Assembly (NCBI RefSeq): GCF_004332115.1
Contig: NZ_SJPA01000006.1
Coordinates: 1-64,000 of the forward strand
Direction: 5' to 3'
Length of the DNA stretch: 64,000 nt
DNA from: Chlorobium sp. N1
GTDB lineage: Bacteria; Bacteroidota; Chlorobiia; Chlorobiales; Chlorobiaceae
The notes under the pieces were generated by a model, which saw only the letters and a list, made by a program, of their open reading frames with translations, did no database searches and was not told where the DNA came from. Shown piece by piece: positions 41,887 through 51,876 of this stretch. A program made the position numbers and the translations under genes. The first letter of the stretch is position 1, and every line of letters begins with the position of its first letter.

Positions 41887-42996
41887 TTATGGATGAGGTT
41901 GCTGGAAATAGGCTTCAAGAAGGATGTCTTCGCCGAAAACCCTCGGCGGTTCGAAACGGAGGCCTGCCGCGCCATCGGGGGCCTCGACGCCGAGAGCGCC
42001 GAACGACGGCGCGCCGTCGGCACCGAAAAGCTTCGGGGCGATGAACATGAAAAGCTTGTCGGCAAGCCCGGAACGGACGAAAGAGGATGCGAGACGTCCG
42101 CCCGCCTCGACCAGTACCGAGAGCACCTCCCGGCGATGGAGTTCGGCGAGCACCCCGCAAAGATCGAGTCCGCCCTCCGCCTCGCCAACGAACACGACCT
42201 CGATCCCCCGCTCCCCTGCGGCAAGCGCCTGGGAGGTGCCCTGCATGCGGCGGGCGGCGAAGACAAGCGTCGGGGCATCCGGGCTGAAGACGGGCGCATC
42301 GAAAGGAACCGAAAGCGAGGAGTCGAGCACCACGCGCAACGGGCTCCCTCCCGCTGCGTCGCGCACCGTGAGGCGGGCGCCGTCCGCCAGAACCGTCGCC
42401 GAAGAGGAAAGCACCGCATCACAGCCGCTCCGGAGCCGGTGGACCTCCCGGCGGGCCTCGCTGCCGGTGATCCATTTCGAGGCGCCGGTCCGGGTGGCGA
42501 TCCTGCCGTCGAGGGTCTCGGCAAGCTTGAGGGCGATGAAAGGGCGTCCCTTCCGATGGCTTGTGATGAAGGCCTCGTTCAGGCGCAGGCACTCGGCCTC
42601 GAGCACCCCTTCCCGCACCGTTACCCCGGCGGAGCGCAAGCGGTCGATGCCGCGCCCTGCGACCTTCGGGTTCGGATCCCGGCAACCGACGACCACCCTC
42701 GGGATCCCTTTTTCAATGATGAGGTCGGAACAGGGTGGGGTACGGCCGAAGTGGGAACAGGGTTCGAGATTGACGTAGAGGGTCGAGCGGCGGAGCAGTT
42801 CGGGATCGCCTACCGCGGCGATGGCGTTCACCTCGGCATGCGGCCCTCCGCAGCGCTCGTGGTACCCCTCCCCCACGACCTCACCCTCACAGACGAGGAG
42901 GGAACCGACCATGGGATTGGGGCTGACGGAGCCGGAACCCAGTCGGGCGAGCTCAATGCATCGCGCCATCAGGCGGGTATCGGCCGGACTCAGCAT
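41887..42996 (-). CDS. ribD: Bifunctional riboflavin biosynthesis deaminase/reductase
   Basis: 369 aa. The N-terminal deaminase domain has zinc motifs '[10 protein letters not shown]' and '[13 protein letters not shown]'. The C-terminal reductase domain starts near 150 ('[18 protein letters not shown]') and has '[15 protein letters not shown]'. It performs the second and third steps from GTP to riboflavin. The ATG lies 7 nt inside the end of the dCMP deaminase gene, a pairing of two related zinc deaminases. Confidence 0.96.
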   Translation of the reverse strand: MLSPADTRLMARCIELARLGSGSVSPNPMVGSLLVCEGEVVGEGYHERCGGPHAEVNAIAAVGDPELLRRSTLYVNLEPCSHFGRTPPCSDLIIEKGIPRVVVGCRDPNPKVAGRGIDRLRSAGVTVREGVLEAECLRLNEAFITSHRKGRPFIALKLAETLDGRIATRTGASKWITGSEARREVHRLRSGCDAVLSSSATVLADGARLTVRDAAGGSPLRVVLDSSLSVPFDAPVFSPDAPTLVFAARRMQGTSQALAAGERGIEVVFVGEAEGGLDLCGVLAELHRREVLSVLVEAGGRLASSFVRSGLADKLFMFIAPKLFGADGAPSFGALGVEAPDGAAGLRFEPPRVFGEDILLEAYFQQPHP

Positions 42997-43520
42997 GAGG
43001 AACTGTCGACATGCACCTGCACCAGCTTGATGCCCGACAGGCGCAGGAGTTCAGCGATATGCTCGATCTTGTAGGGCTTGTCGTAATAGATGGTCTGTAT
43101 GCCGACGTTGATGAGCACCTTCAGGCAGTGGATGCAGGGGCTTGCCGTGATGTAGATGTCGGCGTCGCTGATGGAGACCCCGTGCTTGGCCGCCTGCGCG
43201 ATGGCGTTGATTTCGGCGTGGATCGTGTTGACGCAGTTCTCCTCGACCGTGCCGTCCGGATGGGTGCTGCGGTATATTTTGCAGTTGGTCTCGTTGCAGT
43301 GCGGCAGCCCCTTCGGCGCGCCGTTGTACCCTGTCGAAAGGATGTTGTTGTCGCGCACGATGACCGCGCCGATGTGGCCCCGCGTGCAGGTCGCCCTGCG
43401 TGAGATCAGATGGGCCACACTCATGAAATACTCATGCCAGCCGAGCCGTTTTTCCGGCTCCTGCCGGCCTTCGCCCCGATCTCCGCCGCAGCAGCATCCG
43501 CCGCTTTGCTCTTCGCCCAT
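42990..43520 (-). CDS. dCMP deaminase-family protein
   Basis: About 176 aa. Zinc motifs are '[15 protein letters not shown]' and '[14 protein letters not shown]'; '[20 protein letters not shown]' matches dCMP/deoxycytidylate deaminases of the ComE-like type. The N-terminus carries a short Cys/Gly stretch ('GGCCCGG') and the last residue is Cys, both unusual. ATG 43520 with ACGGG upstream was preferred over the frame open to 43595. It would supply dUMP for dTMP synthesis. Confidence 0.9.
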   Translation of the reverse strand: MGEEQSGGCCCGGDRGEGRQEPEKRLGWHEYFMSVAHLISRRATCTRGHIGAVIVRDNNILSTGYNGAPKGLPHCNETNCKIYRSTHPDGTVEENCVNTIHAEINAIAQAAKHGVSISDADIYITASPCIHCLKVLINVGIQTIYYDKPYKIEHIAELLRLSGIKLVQVHVDSSSC

Positions 43521-43612
43521 AACCCGTTTATTTTCAAGCGTTCGTGAAAGAAACCCGCACATTTTTCCTAAAATAGAGAAAAAGATCCTCGACACGCAAC
43601 ATTCCTCCCACG

Positions 43613-45238
43613 ATGCACCGCAATTACTTTACCCTCCTGCATGCGACGCAAGAACTCGACCGGAAGCTCCGGGGCGCCGAACTCGTGGGGATCCATTCGC
43701 AGGCACGGGGGGAGATGACCTGCAGCTTCACCACCGGGGAAGGAGAAGAGCTCGAGCTCGTCATCTTCACCCGGACACCGCAGATCTCGATGTTCACCAG
43801 AAAGGGGCACCACCGGAGGAAACGCAACTCGGCGACCCTCTGGAGCGAAACGGCGGGTCTCGGAATCGAAGCGGTCAGCATGCATCCCGCCGACCGCCAG
43901 ATCCGCATCGATATGGAGGGGGGAGCATGGATCGCCCTGCAGATATTCGCCGCCAAAACCGCCGCCACCCTCCTCTCGGCTGAAGGGAAGATCCTGAAAA
44001 CCTTCGGCAGGGAGAGCTCGCCGCCGGAGGCGGGAGCGGCCGAAGAGAGCATCCCGGAGCGCCTCCGTCGCATGAGTGAGTCACAGGAGCTCTTCATGCA
44101 CCATCTCGAAGACAACGCCCGGCTCGGCCGCGACCCCCTGTCCGGACTGCCGGGATTCGACCGCGGGCTCCAGCGGGAACTCGGGCGGCGCACCGGAGAG
44201 GAGAGGGACGAAAAGAACCGCTTCGGGCACTTCAGCGCCATCGCCCGCGAACTCCTCAACCCCTCGCCATCGGTATGGACTGATGCCGGGGGCGTACCGA
44301 AATTCAGCATCCTCTCCGGCACTCCGGAGGCGGCCGTCCCGCAGGAGAGCGTGCTCGAGGGACTGAGTGCCTACAGCATGGCAACCTTCTCCCGGATCGG
44401 CACGGAAGGGCGCATGAAGGCGGTACGAAGCGCCCTGGAGGGGCGGCTCCGCAAAATCCAAAGTGAGCTCGGCTCGATGGATCCGGCGGAAATGGAGCAG
44501 ATGGCCAGGCGCCAGGAATCCTTCGGGCACCTGCTCATCGCCTCGCTCTTCATGGAACGCACCGATCCCGGCTCCATCACCGTCATGGACATCTTCCGTG
44601 CCGACACCCCCGACGTAGAGATCCCCCTGCAGGCGGAGCTCAGCCTGCAGGAGAACGCCGCCCGCTACTTCCGCAAAGCGGCCAAGTCGAAAAACAGCCT
44701 GGTGGCCATGGAGAAACGGCGCAGCGAACTGCTGCGGGAGGAATCGGAAGTACAGGAGAGCCTGCGGCGCTCGATGGAAGCCGACTCCCCCCGCAAGACG
44801 GAAGCCTTCATCAGGGCGCAGCGCGAAAAGGGGGAAAATGCCGGAAACATCGGCGGAGGAAAGCCGGAGAAAGCCAGGAACCCGTTCAAAACCGTCAGGA
44901 TCTCGCAGACCGCCACCCTCCTCATCGGCCGGAATGCGGCAGAGAACGAGCAGCTGACGTTCGGCTATGCCAAACCCGACGACATCTGGCTCCACGCCCG
45001 CGGAGCGTCCGGCTCGCACTGCATCCTGAAGGGATCGGGCCCCGACCATACCGACGAGATACTCAGGGCCGCCTCAATCGCCGCATGGCACTCCGCGGCC
45101 AAACACTCCGGCCTGGTCCCCGTCATCCAGGCGCTCCGCCGCCATATCCGCCGCTCCAGGAATCTTCCCGCCGGCCAGGTCGTTGTTGAACGCGAGAAAG
45201 TGCTGTTCGTAACGCCATCGAAAGACGGAAAAGAGTAA
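43613..45238 (+). CDS. NFACT-family RNA-binding protein (RqcH/FbpA-like)
   Basis: 541 aa. It has an N-terminal NFACT-N domain with '[11 protein letters not shown]', a central helical/coiled-coil region (about 270-410), and a C-terminal NFACT-R domain with '[21 protein letters not shown]'. Family members bind stalled 50S-peptidyl-tRNA and add C-terminal Ala tails in ribosome quality control. The annotation as fibronectin-binding is historical. It is divergently transcribed from the dCMP deaminase gene. Confidence 0.9.
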   Translation: MHRNYFTLLHATQELDRKLRGAELVGIHSQARGEMTCSFTTGEGEELELVIFTRTPQISMFTRKGHHRRKRNSATLWSETAGLGIEAVSMHPADRQIRIDMEGGAWIALQIFAAKTAATLLSAEGKILKTFGRESSPPEAGAAEESIPERLRRMSESQELFMHHLEDNARLGRDPLSGLPGFDRGLQRELGRRTGEERDEKNRFGHFSAIARELLNPSPSVWTDAGGVPKFSILSGTPEAAVPQESVLEGLSAYSMATFSRIGTEGRMKAVRSALEGRLRKIQSELGSMDPAEMEQMARRQESFGHLLIASLFMERTDPGSITVMDIFRADTPDVEIPLQAELSLQENAARYFRKAAKSKNSLVAMEKRRSELLREESEVQESLRRSMEADSPRKTEAFIRAQREKGENAGNIGGGKPEKARNPFKTVRISQTATLLIGRNAAENEQLTFGYAKPDDIWLHARGASGSHCILKGSGPDHTDEILRAASIAAWHSAAKHSGLVPVIQALRRHIRRSRNLPAGQVVVEREKVLFVTPSKDGKE

Positions 45239-45264
45239 CCCCCAACCACATCATCCGATACAGA

Positions 45265-45630
45265 ATGGAAAACTACAAGCTCGTCCTGCCAGAACACCTC
45301 AACCATTACGGGTTCCTCTTCGGCGGCAACCTCCTCAAATGGATCGACGAGGTGAGCTACATCGCCGTCACGCTCGACTACCCCGGCTCCAACTTCGTCA
45401 CCGTGGCCATGGACCGGGTGGAGTTCCGCAAAAGCATCCGCAAGGGCACCATCCTCTGCTTCGAGACTGAAAAAAAGCGGGCCGGGCGCACCTCGGTGGA
45501 ATACCGGGTGCAGGTCTTTACGGAGAAGATAGAGAACGGGGACAGGGTGATGGCCTTCAGCACCAACATCACGTTCGTCTCCGTCGATGCTGACGGGCAC
45601 AAGACGCCGCTTCCGGAATCGGCCTCCTGA
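45265..45630 (+). CDS. Acyl-CoA thioesterase, hotdog fold (YciA/BACH-like)
   Basis: 121 aa, one hotdog domain. '[25 protein letters not shown]' carries the Asn and Asp positions of the active site, and '[18 protein letters not shown]' follows the family pattern. It hydrolyses acyl-CoA esters; chain preference is unknown. It starts 26 nt after the NFACT gene and ends 12 nt before a convergent gene. Confidence 0.9.
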   Translation: MENYKLVLPEHLNHYGFLFGGNLLKWIDEVSYIAVTLDYPGSNFVTVAMDRVEFRKSIRKGTILCFETEKKRAGRTSVEYRVQVFTEKIENGDRVMAFSTNITFVSVDADGHKTPLPESAS

Positions 45631-45642
45631 GAGGCCCGGAAG

Positions 45643-46971
45643 CTAACGGTTGGAACGGAAGACGGCGGAGGTGAGACTGACGGTCAGGTAGATGCCGATG
45701 AGGCCGATAAGGGCGTCGGCCATCCAGATCGCGGCCCAGGGCTCCATGATGCCTCGCTCGGCGATCTTCTCCCCGGTGATCATGATGACCCAGTAGAGGA
45801 CGAAGAAAACAAGGGAGAAGACCGCGCCGATGCCGAACCCGCCCTTCCGGGCAATCACGCCGAGCGGGGCTCCGACGAGCACGAACACCAGGCAGGCGAA
45901 TGCAAGCGAGTACTTCTTGTGGTACTCGGCCATGTACCGGTTGTAGAGCATCTGGTTCATGTCGATGGTCCTCAGCTCGCTCTGCACGACCCCGAGCTGG
46001 CGATCGATGAAGCCGGCGACGGCCACGGCGGCCCTTGCATTGCCGGATCCGCGCACGTCGGGATAGTTCACGGCATTGCCGGGCGCAATGACCGAGATGG
46101 CCTGCTCCAGCATGTCGATCGGCATGCTGATCTTCCGCTCGGCCACGGCAACCTGCTGCCGGTAGTCGCGAGCCACCGCCAGAAGCTCCGAAGCGGAAAG
46201 CTCATGGCCGCCCGAACGGGCCCGCCCCTCCGTGCTCCTCGTAAAACCGAATCCGGTGGACTCGAACACGAACCGGTGCCTCTCGAAGCTCATTTTGCGG
46301 TAGAGGTTGCCGCCCGGCACCTTCACCTCGTTGATCTGGCCGTCGAAAAGCGTCATGACGAGGTAGCGCCCGTCGGAACTGAATCCGATCCTGCCGTTTT
46401 TGGCGGTGATGGTGCTGCGGAAATCCGGCCGGGTGGTGTCGTAGATGATCACGTCGCCGATGCTGCCGCTCCGCTCATCGGCGCTCCGCACCATAATGGA
46501 ATACCCGTCGACAAGCGGGGAAAAAGCATTCTCCGTTATGCCGAAGGTCGGCTTGGCCTTCGCGATGTCCGTCATGAGCGAGCGGGCATGGTAATTGGCC
46601 TGGGGAAGAAACACGTTGTTGAAACGCTCGACGACGAGGGAGAGCACGAAACCGGCGATCAGCACCGGAACCATCAGCCGATAGAGGGAAATTCCCGAAG
46701 CCCTGAAGACCGTCATTTCCGACGTCATCGTCATGGACCCGAAGGTCATGACGACGGCGATGAGCACGGCCATCGGAGCCGCCAAACCGACCATCCATGC
46801 GGACTGCAGCAGGATCAGCTCGAGAAGGGAGCCGATGTCGATCCCCTTGCCGATGAAGCGATCCGCGAAGTTGGCGAAGAACTGGAGGATGAGAACGAAA
46901 ATGATGGTCAGGAACGCAAAGAAAAACGGGCCGACGAGGGACTTGAGGATGTAGCGGTCGATGAGTTTCAT
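45643..46971 (-). CDS. LptF/LptG-type permease (YjgP/YjgQ family)
   Basis: About 442 aa. Three membrane helices at each end flank a large periplasmic beta-jellyroll. The N-terminus 'MKLIDRYILKSLVGPFFFAFL' is typical. It should form the inner-membrane part of the LPS transporter with LptB and a partner. ATG 46971 was preferred over an open frame to 47034. F versus G cannot be decided from this sequence. Confidence 0.9.
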   Translation of the reverse strand: MKLIDRYILKSLVGPFFFAFLTIIFVLILQFFANFADRFIGKGIDIGSLLELILLQSAWMVGLAAPMAVLIAVVMTFGSMTMTSEMTVFRASGISLYRLMVPVLIAGFVLSLVVERFNNVFLPQANYHARSLMTDIAKAKPTFGITENAFSPLVDGYSIMVRSADERSGSIGDVIIYDTTRPDFRSTITAKNGRIGFSSDGRYLVMTLFDGQINEVKVPGGNLYRKMSFERHRFVFESTGFGFTRSTEGRARSGGHELSASELLAVARDYRQQVAVAERKISMPIDMLEQAISVIAPGNAVNYPDVRGSGNARAAVAVAGFIDRQLGVVQSELRTIDMNQMLYNRYMAEYHKKYSLAFACLVFVLVGAPLGVIARKGGFGIGAVFSLVFFVLYWVIMITGEKIAERGIMEPWAAIWMADALIGLIGIYLTVSLTSAVFRSNR

Positions 46972-47166
46972 ATGCTGTTCGGGTTTGGGAGAATATAACA
47001 CAAAAAACAGAGCGCAGGAGACGGAACGGGGCACCGGAAAAAATCGGCTCCGTGAGATGATGTGCAGAAACCCCCGTCGTTTGCTATCATAGGAAAACGG
47101 AGCACGACCCTATGCGGCTCCGCCCGGCATACATCGAAATGCGGACACACTCCATACCACCCGACC

Positions 47167-47547
47167 ATGTACGATCCCGACTGCCCCTTCTGCCACATTG
47201 CGCGCGGACAGGTCGTCCTCGAGAACCCTCACGCAACGGCCGTTTACGACCTCTTTCCGGTCACTCCCCTGCACATGCTGATCATCCCGAAACGGCACGA
47301 GGCCGACTACTTCGAACTGAGCGGCGAGGAACACGCATCCTGCACGGAACTGCTGCGCCTGGCCAGGCGCCATATCCTCCATAGGGACCGCACCGTCATC
47401 GGGTTCAATATGGGAGTCAATGCAGGCGAAGCGGCGGGACAGACCATCTTCCACTGCCACATCCACCTCATCCCGAGGAGGCAGGGCGACAGTGAAAACC
47501 CGAAAGGGGGCGTTCGGGGCGTCATCCCCTCACGGCAACACTACTGA
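47167..47547 (+). CDS. HIT-family hydrolase (HinT/Fhit-like)
   Basis: 126 aa. The N-terminal 'DCPFCHIARG' has the CXXC of HIT proteins, and the His triad is 'HCHIHLIPRR' near residue 101. 'GVNAGEAAGQTIFH' precedes it. It likely cleaves nucleoside phosphoramidates or dinucleoside polyphosphates. ATG 47167 was chosen; the upstream open frame is not protein-like. It is the second HIT protein in the window and belongs to a different branch from the one at 35.1 kb. Confidence 0.93.
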   Translation: MYDPDCPFCHIARGQVVLENPHATAVYDLFPVTPLHMLIIPKRHEADYFELSGEEHASCTELLRLARRHILHRDRTVIGFNMGVNAGEAAGQTIFHCHIHLIPRRQGDSENPKGGVRGVIPSRQHY

Positions 47548-47645
47548 GAAAGCTCCGCTCAATCGGTTCGGTTTGTTATCTTCAGGGACAGTGAGACCGT
47601 TAACGGAACGGATACGGAGCAATCCCCACCCTCAAGCAGCACCTG

Positions 47646-49352
47646 ATGAAACACGCGGACAACGAAACGGCAGCCGCAACCGACTCGAAACAGAACGGAA
47701 GCGCTCCCGGCGAACGGAACTTCAGCCTCGGCGAACTGCAGGAGCTGTATGCCAACATTCCCGGCTCGTTTTCGATCATGACCGCCGACGGCCGGATGAT
47801 CGCCTGGAACGCATTCATGCGTGAAGACATTGTCGGCGGGTCGGATGAAGCGATGCGTGAGGTCGACGGGTTTTCGACCATTCATCCCGACGACCGACCG
47901 CTGATGGAAGAGTATTTCAGCGATATCCTCCGCAACGGGAAGGAGATCGTCGGAGAAGCCAGGATACTCCTGCGGGGAGGGCCGCACTTCGTGTGGAGGG
48001 CGCTGCACGGCAAACGGCTCATCGTCGACGGAGAAGCGTGCGTCATGGCCATCGGAATCAACATCGACAAGCAGAAGCGCCTGGCCGCCCTGCAGGCGTT
48101 CCGGCTGCGCCTGCAGGAGCTCAAGGACCATACGGGCATCGAAGCGCTGCTGCGCATCGCGCTGGACGAAGCCGAACAGCTGACAGGCAGCCAGAGCGGA
48201 TTCTGCAGCTTCACTCCCGAGGAGCACAGGCTGGAGCACATCATGATATGGTCGACCGGCTCCGCGAGACTCTTCGGCTCCGATGAAACCGAGGACGCCC
48301 ACCTGGTCCTGAAGGAATCCCCCCTCTTCAATCCCGTAATCAAGGACCAGAAGCCGCTCGTGATCAATGATTTCCGAGCCATGGCGACGGAGTCCGGCCT
48401 GCCTGAAGGCCATGGTTTCATCAGGCGCCTGGTACTGGTCCCGCTCATGGGAGAGACCGGCGTCACGGCCCTCTTCGGGATCGCCAACAAGCGCTGCGAC
48501 TATACCGACGAGGATCTGCAGCTGGTTCGGCTCCTTGCCGAAACGGCATGGGACATCATCGGCCGGAAGCGGGCCGAAGAGTCGGAAAAGAACCTGCAGA
48601 AATACTTCCGGCAGTTCCAGGAAGAGGGGCTTGTCGCCAGGGTTGCCACCCGAGCTGTCGACGAATTCAACGCCATGCTCTCAGTGACAGAGGAAAACAC
48701 CCGGCATCTGCTCGATTCACTGCCGGAGAACAATCCCGACCGGAACATGCTCGAGACCATCCTCTACGCCACTGCCCGAAACATGGAACTGGCCTCCCAG
48801 CTGGTCTCCTTTGCCGAGAAGCAGCCGGGAAATCCGGATATGCTCAACGTCAACGCCGTCATCGACGGCATGTTCGACATGCTCCAGAACCTCGCCCCGG
48901 ACTCCGTCAGGATCGAATGGACATTAAGCGATGACGAGCTATGGGCCCGGATGGATCCCGGCCAGCTGGAACTGATCCTGATGAACATCTTCATGAACGC
49001 CTGCGAAGCCATCGACGGCTCCGGAAGCATCACCATCAGCAGCGGGTGCTACCACGTCGAATCCACCGGGATCCGGGCATCCGGCACGATACAGACACCC
49101 GGCGACTATGTCAGGATTTCCATCACCGACACGGGATGCGGCATCGCCCCGGAGCTCCGCCCGCACATCTTCGACCCGTTCTTCACGACAAAAGGCACGA
49201 GCTCGCAGAAGGGCCTCGGCCTCTCGACGGTCTACGGGCTGGTTCGCCAGAGCAACGGCTGCGTTGAAGTGGATACGGAGGAGGGAACGGGCACGACCAT
49301 CAGCATATCGCTGCCGCGCTCAAACGGCTTCGACATCCCGCTGCAGTTCTGA
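47646..49352 (+). CDS. PAS-GAF sensor histidine kinase homologue with Asp in place of the phospho-acceptor His
   Basis: 568 aa, no membrane helix, so cytoplasmic. A PAS domain (about 30-145, ending 'AIGINIDKQKR'), a GAF domain (about 160-305, with 'LVLVPLMGETGVTALFGIANK'), a helical dimerisation region, and an HATPase domain with N box 'LILMNIFMNACEAI', G1 'DTGCGIAP', F box 'FDPFFTTK' and G2 'GLGLSTVYGLV'. In the H box the usual AHDFNNLL reads AVDEFNAML: Asp339 aligns with the His. It therefore may bind ATP but probably cannot autophosphorylate in the usual way. No response regulator gene is adjacent. Confidence 0.85.
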   Translation: MKHADNETAAATDSKQNGSAPGERNFSLGELQELYANIPGSFSIMTADGRMIAWNAFMREDIVGGSDEAMREVDGFSTIHPDDRPLMEEYFSDILRNGKEIVGEARILLRGGPHFVWRALHGKRLIVDGEACVMAIGINIDKQKRLAALQAFRLRLQELKDHTGIEALLRIALDEAEQLTGSQSGFCSFTPEEHRLEHIMIWSTGSARLFGSDETEDAHLVLKESPLFNPVIKDQKPLVINDFRAMATESGLPEGHGFIRRLVLVPLMGETGVTALFGIANKRCDYTDEDLQLVRLLAETAWDIIGRKRAEESEKNLQKYFRQFQEEGLVARVATRAVDEFNAMLSVTEENTRHLLDSLPENNPDRNMLETILYATARNMELASQLVSFAEKQPGNPDMLNVNAVIDGMFDMLQNLAPDSVRIEWTLSDDELWARMDPGQLELILMNIFMNACEAIDGSGSITISSGCYHVESTGIRASGTIQTPGDYVRISITDTGCGIAPELRPHIFDPFFTTKGTSSQKGLGLSTVYGLVRQSNGCVEVDTEEGTGTTISISLPRSNGFDIPLQF

Positions 49353-49418
49353 GGGAGGATATGAAGCGACACCGACAAAGCGGTGCCGCATGCATTGTGC
49401 CGGACTGGAGAAAACAGG

Positions 49419-50042
49419 CTAGAATCTGAACCGCATGCCGAGAAGGATCCGGCTGCTTTCCATGGTCATTCGACTTGAATCCAAAAGGATGGCCGCCTCG
49501 TCAGTAGCGAAGTAGCGGTAGCCAAGATCGACAGCCAAATCATCAGAAACGTCAACATACACTCCGGCACCAAGCTGATAGGCAAACACCGTGTCATCAC
49601 TTGATGCGTGAATATCCTGATAGTCATAGGTACTTGAAACGGTTGCCGCGCCAACGCCGCCCATCAGATACGGTGAGACCCCGCCGTCAAGATGAAAATC
49701 CTTGTAGCAGTTCAGCATATAGGACAGCGTTGAAACGTTGATGTCGCTGATCGTATAATCATTGATCGTGACGCCGAAAGCCTTATCCATATCGCTGGAC
49801 TGATAGCCGACGGCAAACTCTGCACGGTAATTGTCGGATCTTGTGCCGAGGGCACCCTCAAGAGCAAGACCAGAGTTGAATTCGATAGCATCATCATAGG
49901 AGATGCCATACAGTTTGATGTCCTGGTTGTGCATCAATCCCAATCCGGCAGAAACACTGATGTAGGAATCAGTCTCAGCCGAAGCAATTGAAGGGGCGGC
50001 ACAGATGCCGGCAACCAGCAAGGCCATCACGATTTTTTTCAT
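49419..50042 (-). CDS. Outer membrane beta-barrel protein (OmpX/Opa-like)
   Basis: 207 aa. Signal peptide 'MKKIVMALLVAGICAAPSIASA'. The mature part shows alternating strands and ends 'SRILLGMRFRF' with the terminal Phe used by the BAM machinery. 'VSAGLGLMHNQD', 'GALGTRSDNYRAEFAVGYQSS' and 'VDLGYRYF' are typical of eight-stranded barrels. A sigma-54-like site lies about 50 nt upstream. Function is unknown; surface contact or structure is likely. Confidence 0.88.
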   Translation of the reverse strand: MKKIVMALLVAGICAAPSIASAETDSYISVSAGLGLMHNQDIKLYGISYDDAIEFNSGLALEGALGTRSDNYRAEFAVGYQSSDMDKAFGVTINDYTISDINVSTLSYMLNCYKDFHLDGGVSPYLMGGVGAATVSSTYDYQDIHASSDDTVFAYQLGAGVYVDVSDDLAVDLGYRYFATDEAAILLDSSRMTMESSRILLGMRFRF

Positions 50043-50088
50043 GGAAACACACGTTTTGTTTGTCAGGGAAAATGCCCGGGATCAAATC

Positions 50089-50105
50089 AGCACATAGCGT
50101 GCCAA
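50089..50105 (-). promoter_or_regulatory. Sigma-54-like promoter before the beta-barrel gene
   Basis: The minus strand reads TTGGCACGCTATGTGCT: the -24 box is perfect and the -12 box GTGCT has one mismatch to TTGCT; GG and GC are ten bases apart. Transcription would start near 50077, 35 nt before the ATG. Confidence 0.5.
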
Positions 50106-50381
50106 AAACAAACAAAACACGGGTCAGCCTTGCATGCCCTGCATTGCCGGCTCGATACCATCGTTCAAACAGGCGGCAAAAGAGGAGACACAACGAACGC
50201 CATGAGGCAGAATGACACAAAACGACCTATTGCGGCAGCATTGTAACGCATTTCAAAAAAACCATTATCGCGAAGAGGAGCAATGCGGGAAATGGGCGCA
50301 GCGGAAACCAGCGGAGCGGCTGTCCAGAACCACTCACAAACCAACAACCAGAGGAAAAGCGCCCCAGGGAAAGGAAGAAAA

Positions 50382-50414
50382 AAAGCCCTGTAACTCATTG
50401 AATTACAGGGCTTT
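50382..50414 (-). terminator. Rho-independent terminator after tRNA-Lys
   Basis: Minus strand: AAAGCCCTGTAA, 9-nt loop, TTACAGGGCTTT, then TTTTC. Perfect 12-bp stem, 4 nt beyond the CCA of tRNA-Lys. Confidence 0.9.
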
Positions 50415-50418
50415 CTTG

Positions 50419-50494
50419 TGGTGCACTCGCCAGGACTCGAACCTGGAACCCAGTGATTAAGAGTCACTTGCTCTACCAATTGAGCCACGAGTGC
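50419..50494 (-). tRNA. tRNA-Lys (anticodon CUU)
   Basis: Acceptor GCACTCG/CGAGTGC, anticodon loop CTCTTAA giving CTT, T-loop GTTCGAGTC, CCA encoded. It is 7 nt after secG on the same strand and followed by a strong terminator, so it may be processed from a secG-tRNA transcript. Confidence 0.96.
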
Positions 50495-50501
50495 ATGAAA
50501 C

Positions 50502-50840
50502 TTACTTTACCGGCGCCTCCGGAATCATCGGGGCGGTGCCGGAAGGCTGCTGCGGCACTGCCGGAGCCTCCTGCTGAAGAACGCTTTTCCTCTCTGCCGT
50601 TCCGCTCCGCTGCGGGAGGGTGAACTCTGCGATGAAGCAGAAGAGCATCACCACGGCTGCAAGGACGGCGGTCACCTTTCCGAGAAAATCACCGGTACGG
50701 CGGACACCGAGAGTCTGTACGGTTCCGAGGCTTGCGATGCCACCGGTCAGTCCGCTGCCGCTCTTCGGGTTCTGCAGCATGATGACCCCGATGAGGAGCA
50801 CCGATGCGAGCAGGGCAAGAACCACGATGAAGACATGCAT
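50502..50840 (-). CDS. secG: Preprotein translocase subunit SecG
   Basis: 112 aa, two membrane helices joined by the conserved loop '[14 protein letters not shown]' and '[19 protein letters not shown]'. The C-terminal 35 residues are Pro/Gln/Ala-rich and cytoplasmic or periplasmic. It assists SecYEG in protein export. Confidence 0.95.
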   Translation of the reverse strand: MHVFIVVLALLASVLLIGVIMLQNPKSGSGLTGGIASLGTVQTLGVRRTGDFLGKVTAVLAAVVMLFCFIAEFTLPQRSGTAERKSVLQQEAPAVPQQPSGTAPMIPEAPVK

Positions 50841-50921
50841 GTGCCGCCAGCTTTAATTAATTCGCAAATATCGGTATCTTTTCAACTGAACAGGCCCTTA
50901 ATTTAGAAAGTTTTGAAAACT

Positions 50922-51173
50922 ATGCAAGTGGTGTTTGCAGATGCAGGAAAATTTCTTCTGATTGCAGGCATGGCGGCCGTTATCTGCGGACTTTTTCTCC
51001 TCTTTCTTTCACGGACGGGGCACACGGATCTCCTGGCCTGGATCGGGCACCTGCCGCTGGACATGAAACTGGAACGGGAGAACTTCTCCCTCTATTTTCC
51101 GCTCGGCACCTCGATCCTGCTCTCGATACTCCTCTCCCTCGTCGCCTATCTCATCAACAGATTCATCCACTGA
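50922..51173 (+). CDS. DUF2905-family small membrane protein
   Basis: 83 aa. It has one membrane helix at about 7-30 and another at the C-terminus. The middle 'LAWIGHLPLDMKLERENFSLYFPLGTSILLSILLS' is the conserved core of the DUF2905 family, whose function is unknown. ATG 50922 is used; a TTG 9 nt earlier is in frame. hisB starts 6 nt later, so they are likely cotranscribed, though no functional link is known. Confidence 0.88.
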   Translation: MQVVFADAGKFLLIAGMAAVICGLFLLFLSRTGHTDLLAWIGHLPLDMKLERENFSLYFPLGTSILLSILLSLVAYLINRFIH

Positions 51174-51179
51174 CACCCC

Positions 51180-51782
51180 ATGCCCGAATCAGCAAAGACC
51201 TCCCCGAGAAAAGCCAGCCTCACGCGCAGGACCGGCGAAACCGACATTTCGGCAACGATCTGTCTTGACGGCAGCGGCAAGAGTTCCGTCACGACGGGAG
51301 TCGGGTTCCTCGACCACATGCTCGTCTCGTTCAGCCGCCACTCCCGCATAGACATCGAACTCAGCTGCCGCGGAGACCTGGAGGTGGACGACCACCATTC
51401 GGTCGAAGACGTCGCCATCGTACTCGGCAGCGCCATTCTCGACGCACTCGGAACGCGCGAAGGCATCCGGAGGTTCGGTTCGGCCCTGGTGCCGATGGAC
51501 GAGTCGCTCGCCCGCGCCGCCGTCGACCTCGGAGGCCGCAGCTTCGCCGTCGTGAAGGCCGACTTCCAGCGGCCGGTGGTCCAGGGCATGTCGACCGAGA
51601 TGGTCGAGCACTTCTTCACCTCGATCGCATCCGGGCTGAAAGCCAACGTGCACCTGGCCGTGCTCGACGGCTTCAACACGCATCACATGATCGAAGCGAT
51701 GTTCAAGGCCTTCGCCCTGGCGATGAAGGACGCCGTCAGGATCGAGGGAGGAGGCATCCCCTCAACGAAAGGCGTGCTGTAG
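51180..51782 (+). CDS. hisB: Imidazoleglycerol-phosphate dehydratase
   Basis: 200 aa, the monofunctional form. It dehydrates IGP in histidine synthesis. The manganese-binding motifs are seen as '[14 protein letters not shown]' and '[15 protein letters not shown]' in the first half, and 'MVEHFFTS' and '[19 protein letters not shown]' in the second. No other his gene is nearby. A terminator follows 30 nt downstream. Confidence 0.97.
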   Translation: MPESAKTSPRKASLTRRTGETDISATICLDGSGKSSVTTGVGFLDHMLVSFSRHSRIDIELSCRGDLEVDDHHSVEDVAIVLGSAILDALGTREGIRRFGSALVPMDESLARAAVDLGGRSFAVVKADFQRPVVQGMSTEMVEHFFTSIASGLKANVHLAVLDGFNTHHMIEAMFKAFALAMKDAVRIEGGGIPSTKGVL

Positions 51783-51812
51783 GAACCGGCATGGCCGCAA
51801 AGATAAAAGGAA

Positions 51813-51847
51813 AAAGGCTGCATCCCCGAAAGGTGCAGCCTTTTTTG
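51813..51847 (+). terminator. Bidirectional rho-independent terminator between hisB and rny
   Basis: AAAGGCTGCA-loop-TGCAGCCTTT followed by TTTTG on the plus strand; the minus strand gives a similar TTTTTCC run. It serves the convergent genes hisB and rny. Confidence 0.9.
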
Positions 51848-51876
51848 TTGCGGTATCCGGCGCGTTGCCGGCCCCC

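Larger units (their letters stand above)
50043..50418. other. Intergenic region between the barrel gene and tRNA-Lys
   Basis: 376 nt without a gene. It holds a sigma-54-like promoter (50089-50105, minus) and the tRNA-Lys terminator (50382-50414). The frames on either strand are short and not protein-like. The stretch ACACGTTTTGTTTGT near 50050 recurs inverted near 50107 as an imperfect repeat. Confidence 0.5.

Noticed and set aside
39951-43612. FMN riboswitch before ribD or ribE
   Set aside because: The upstream regions are short, ribD starts inside the preceding gene, and none of the conserved RFN sequence was seen.
47646-49352. Complete two-component pair
   Set aside because: No receiver-domain gene lies on either side; the neighbours are a HIT protein and an outer-membrane barrel, so a cognate regulator cannot be assigned from this window.
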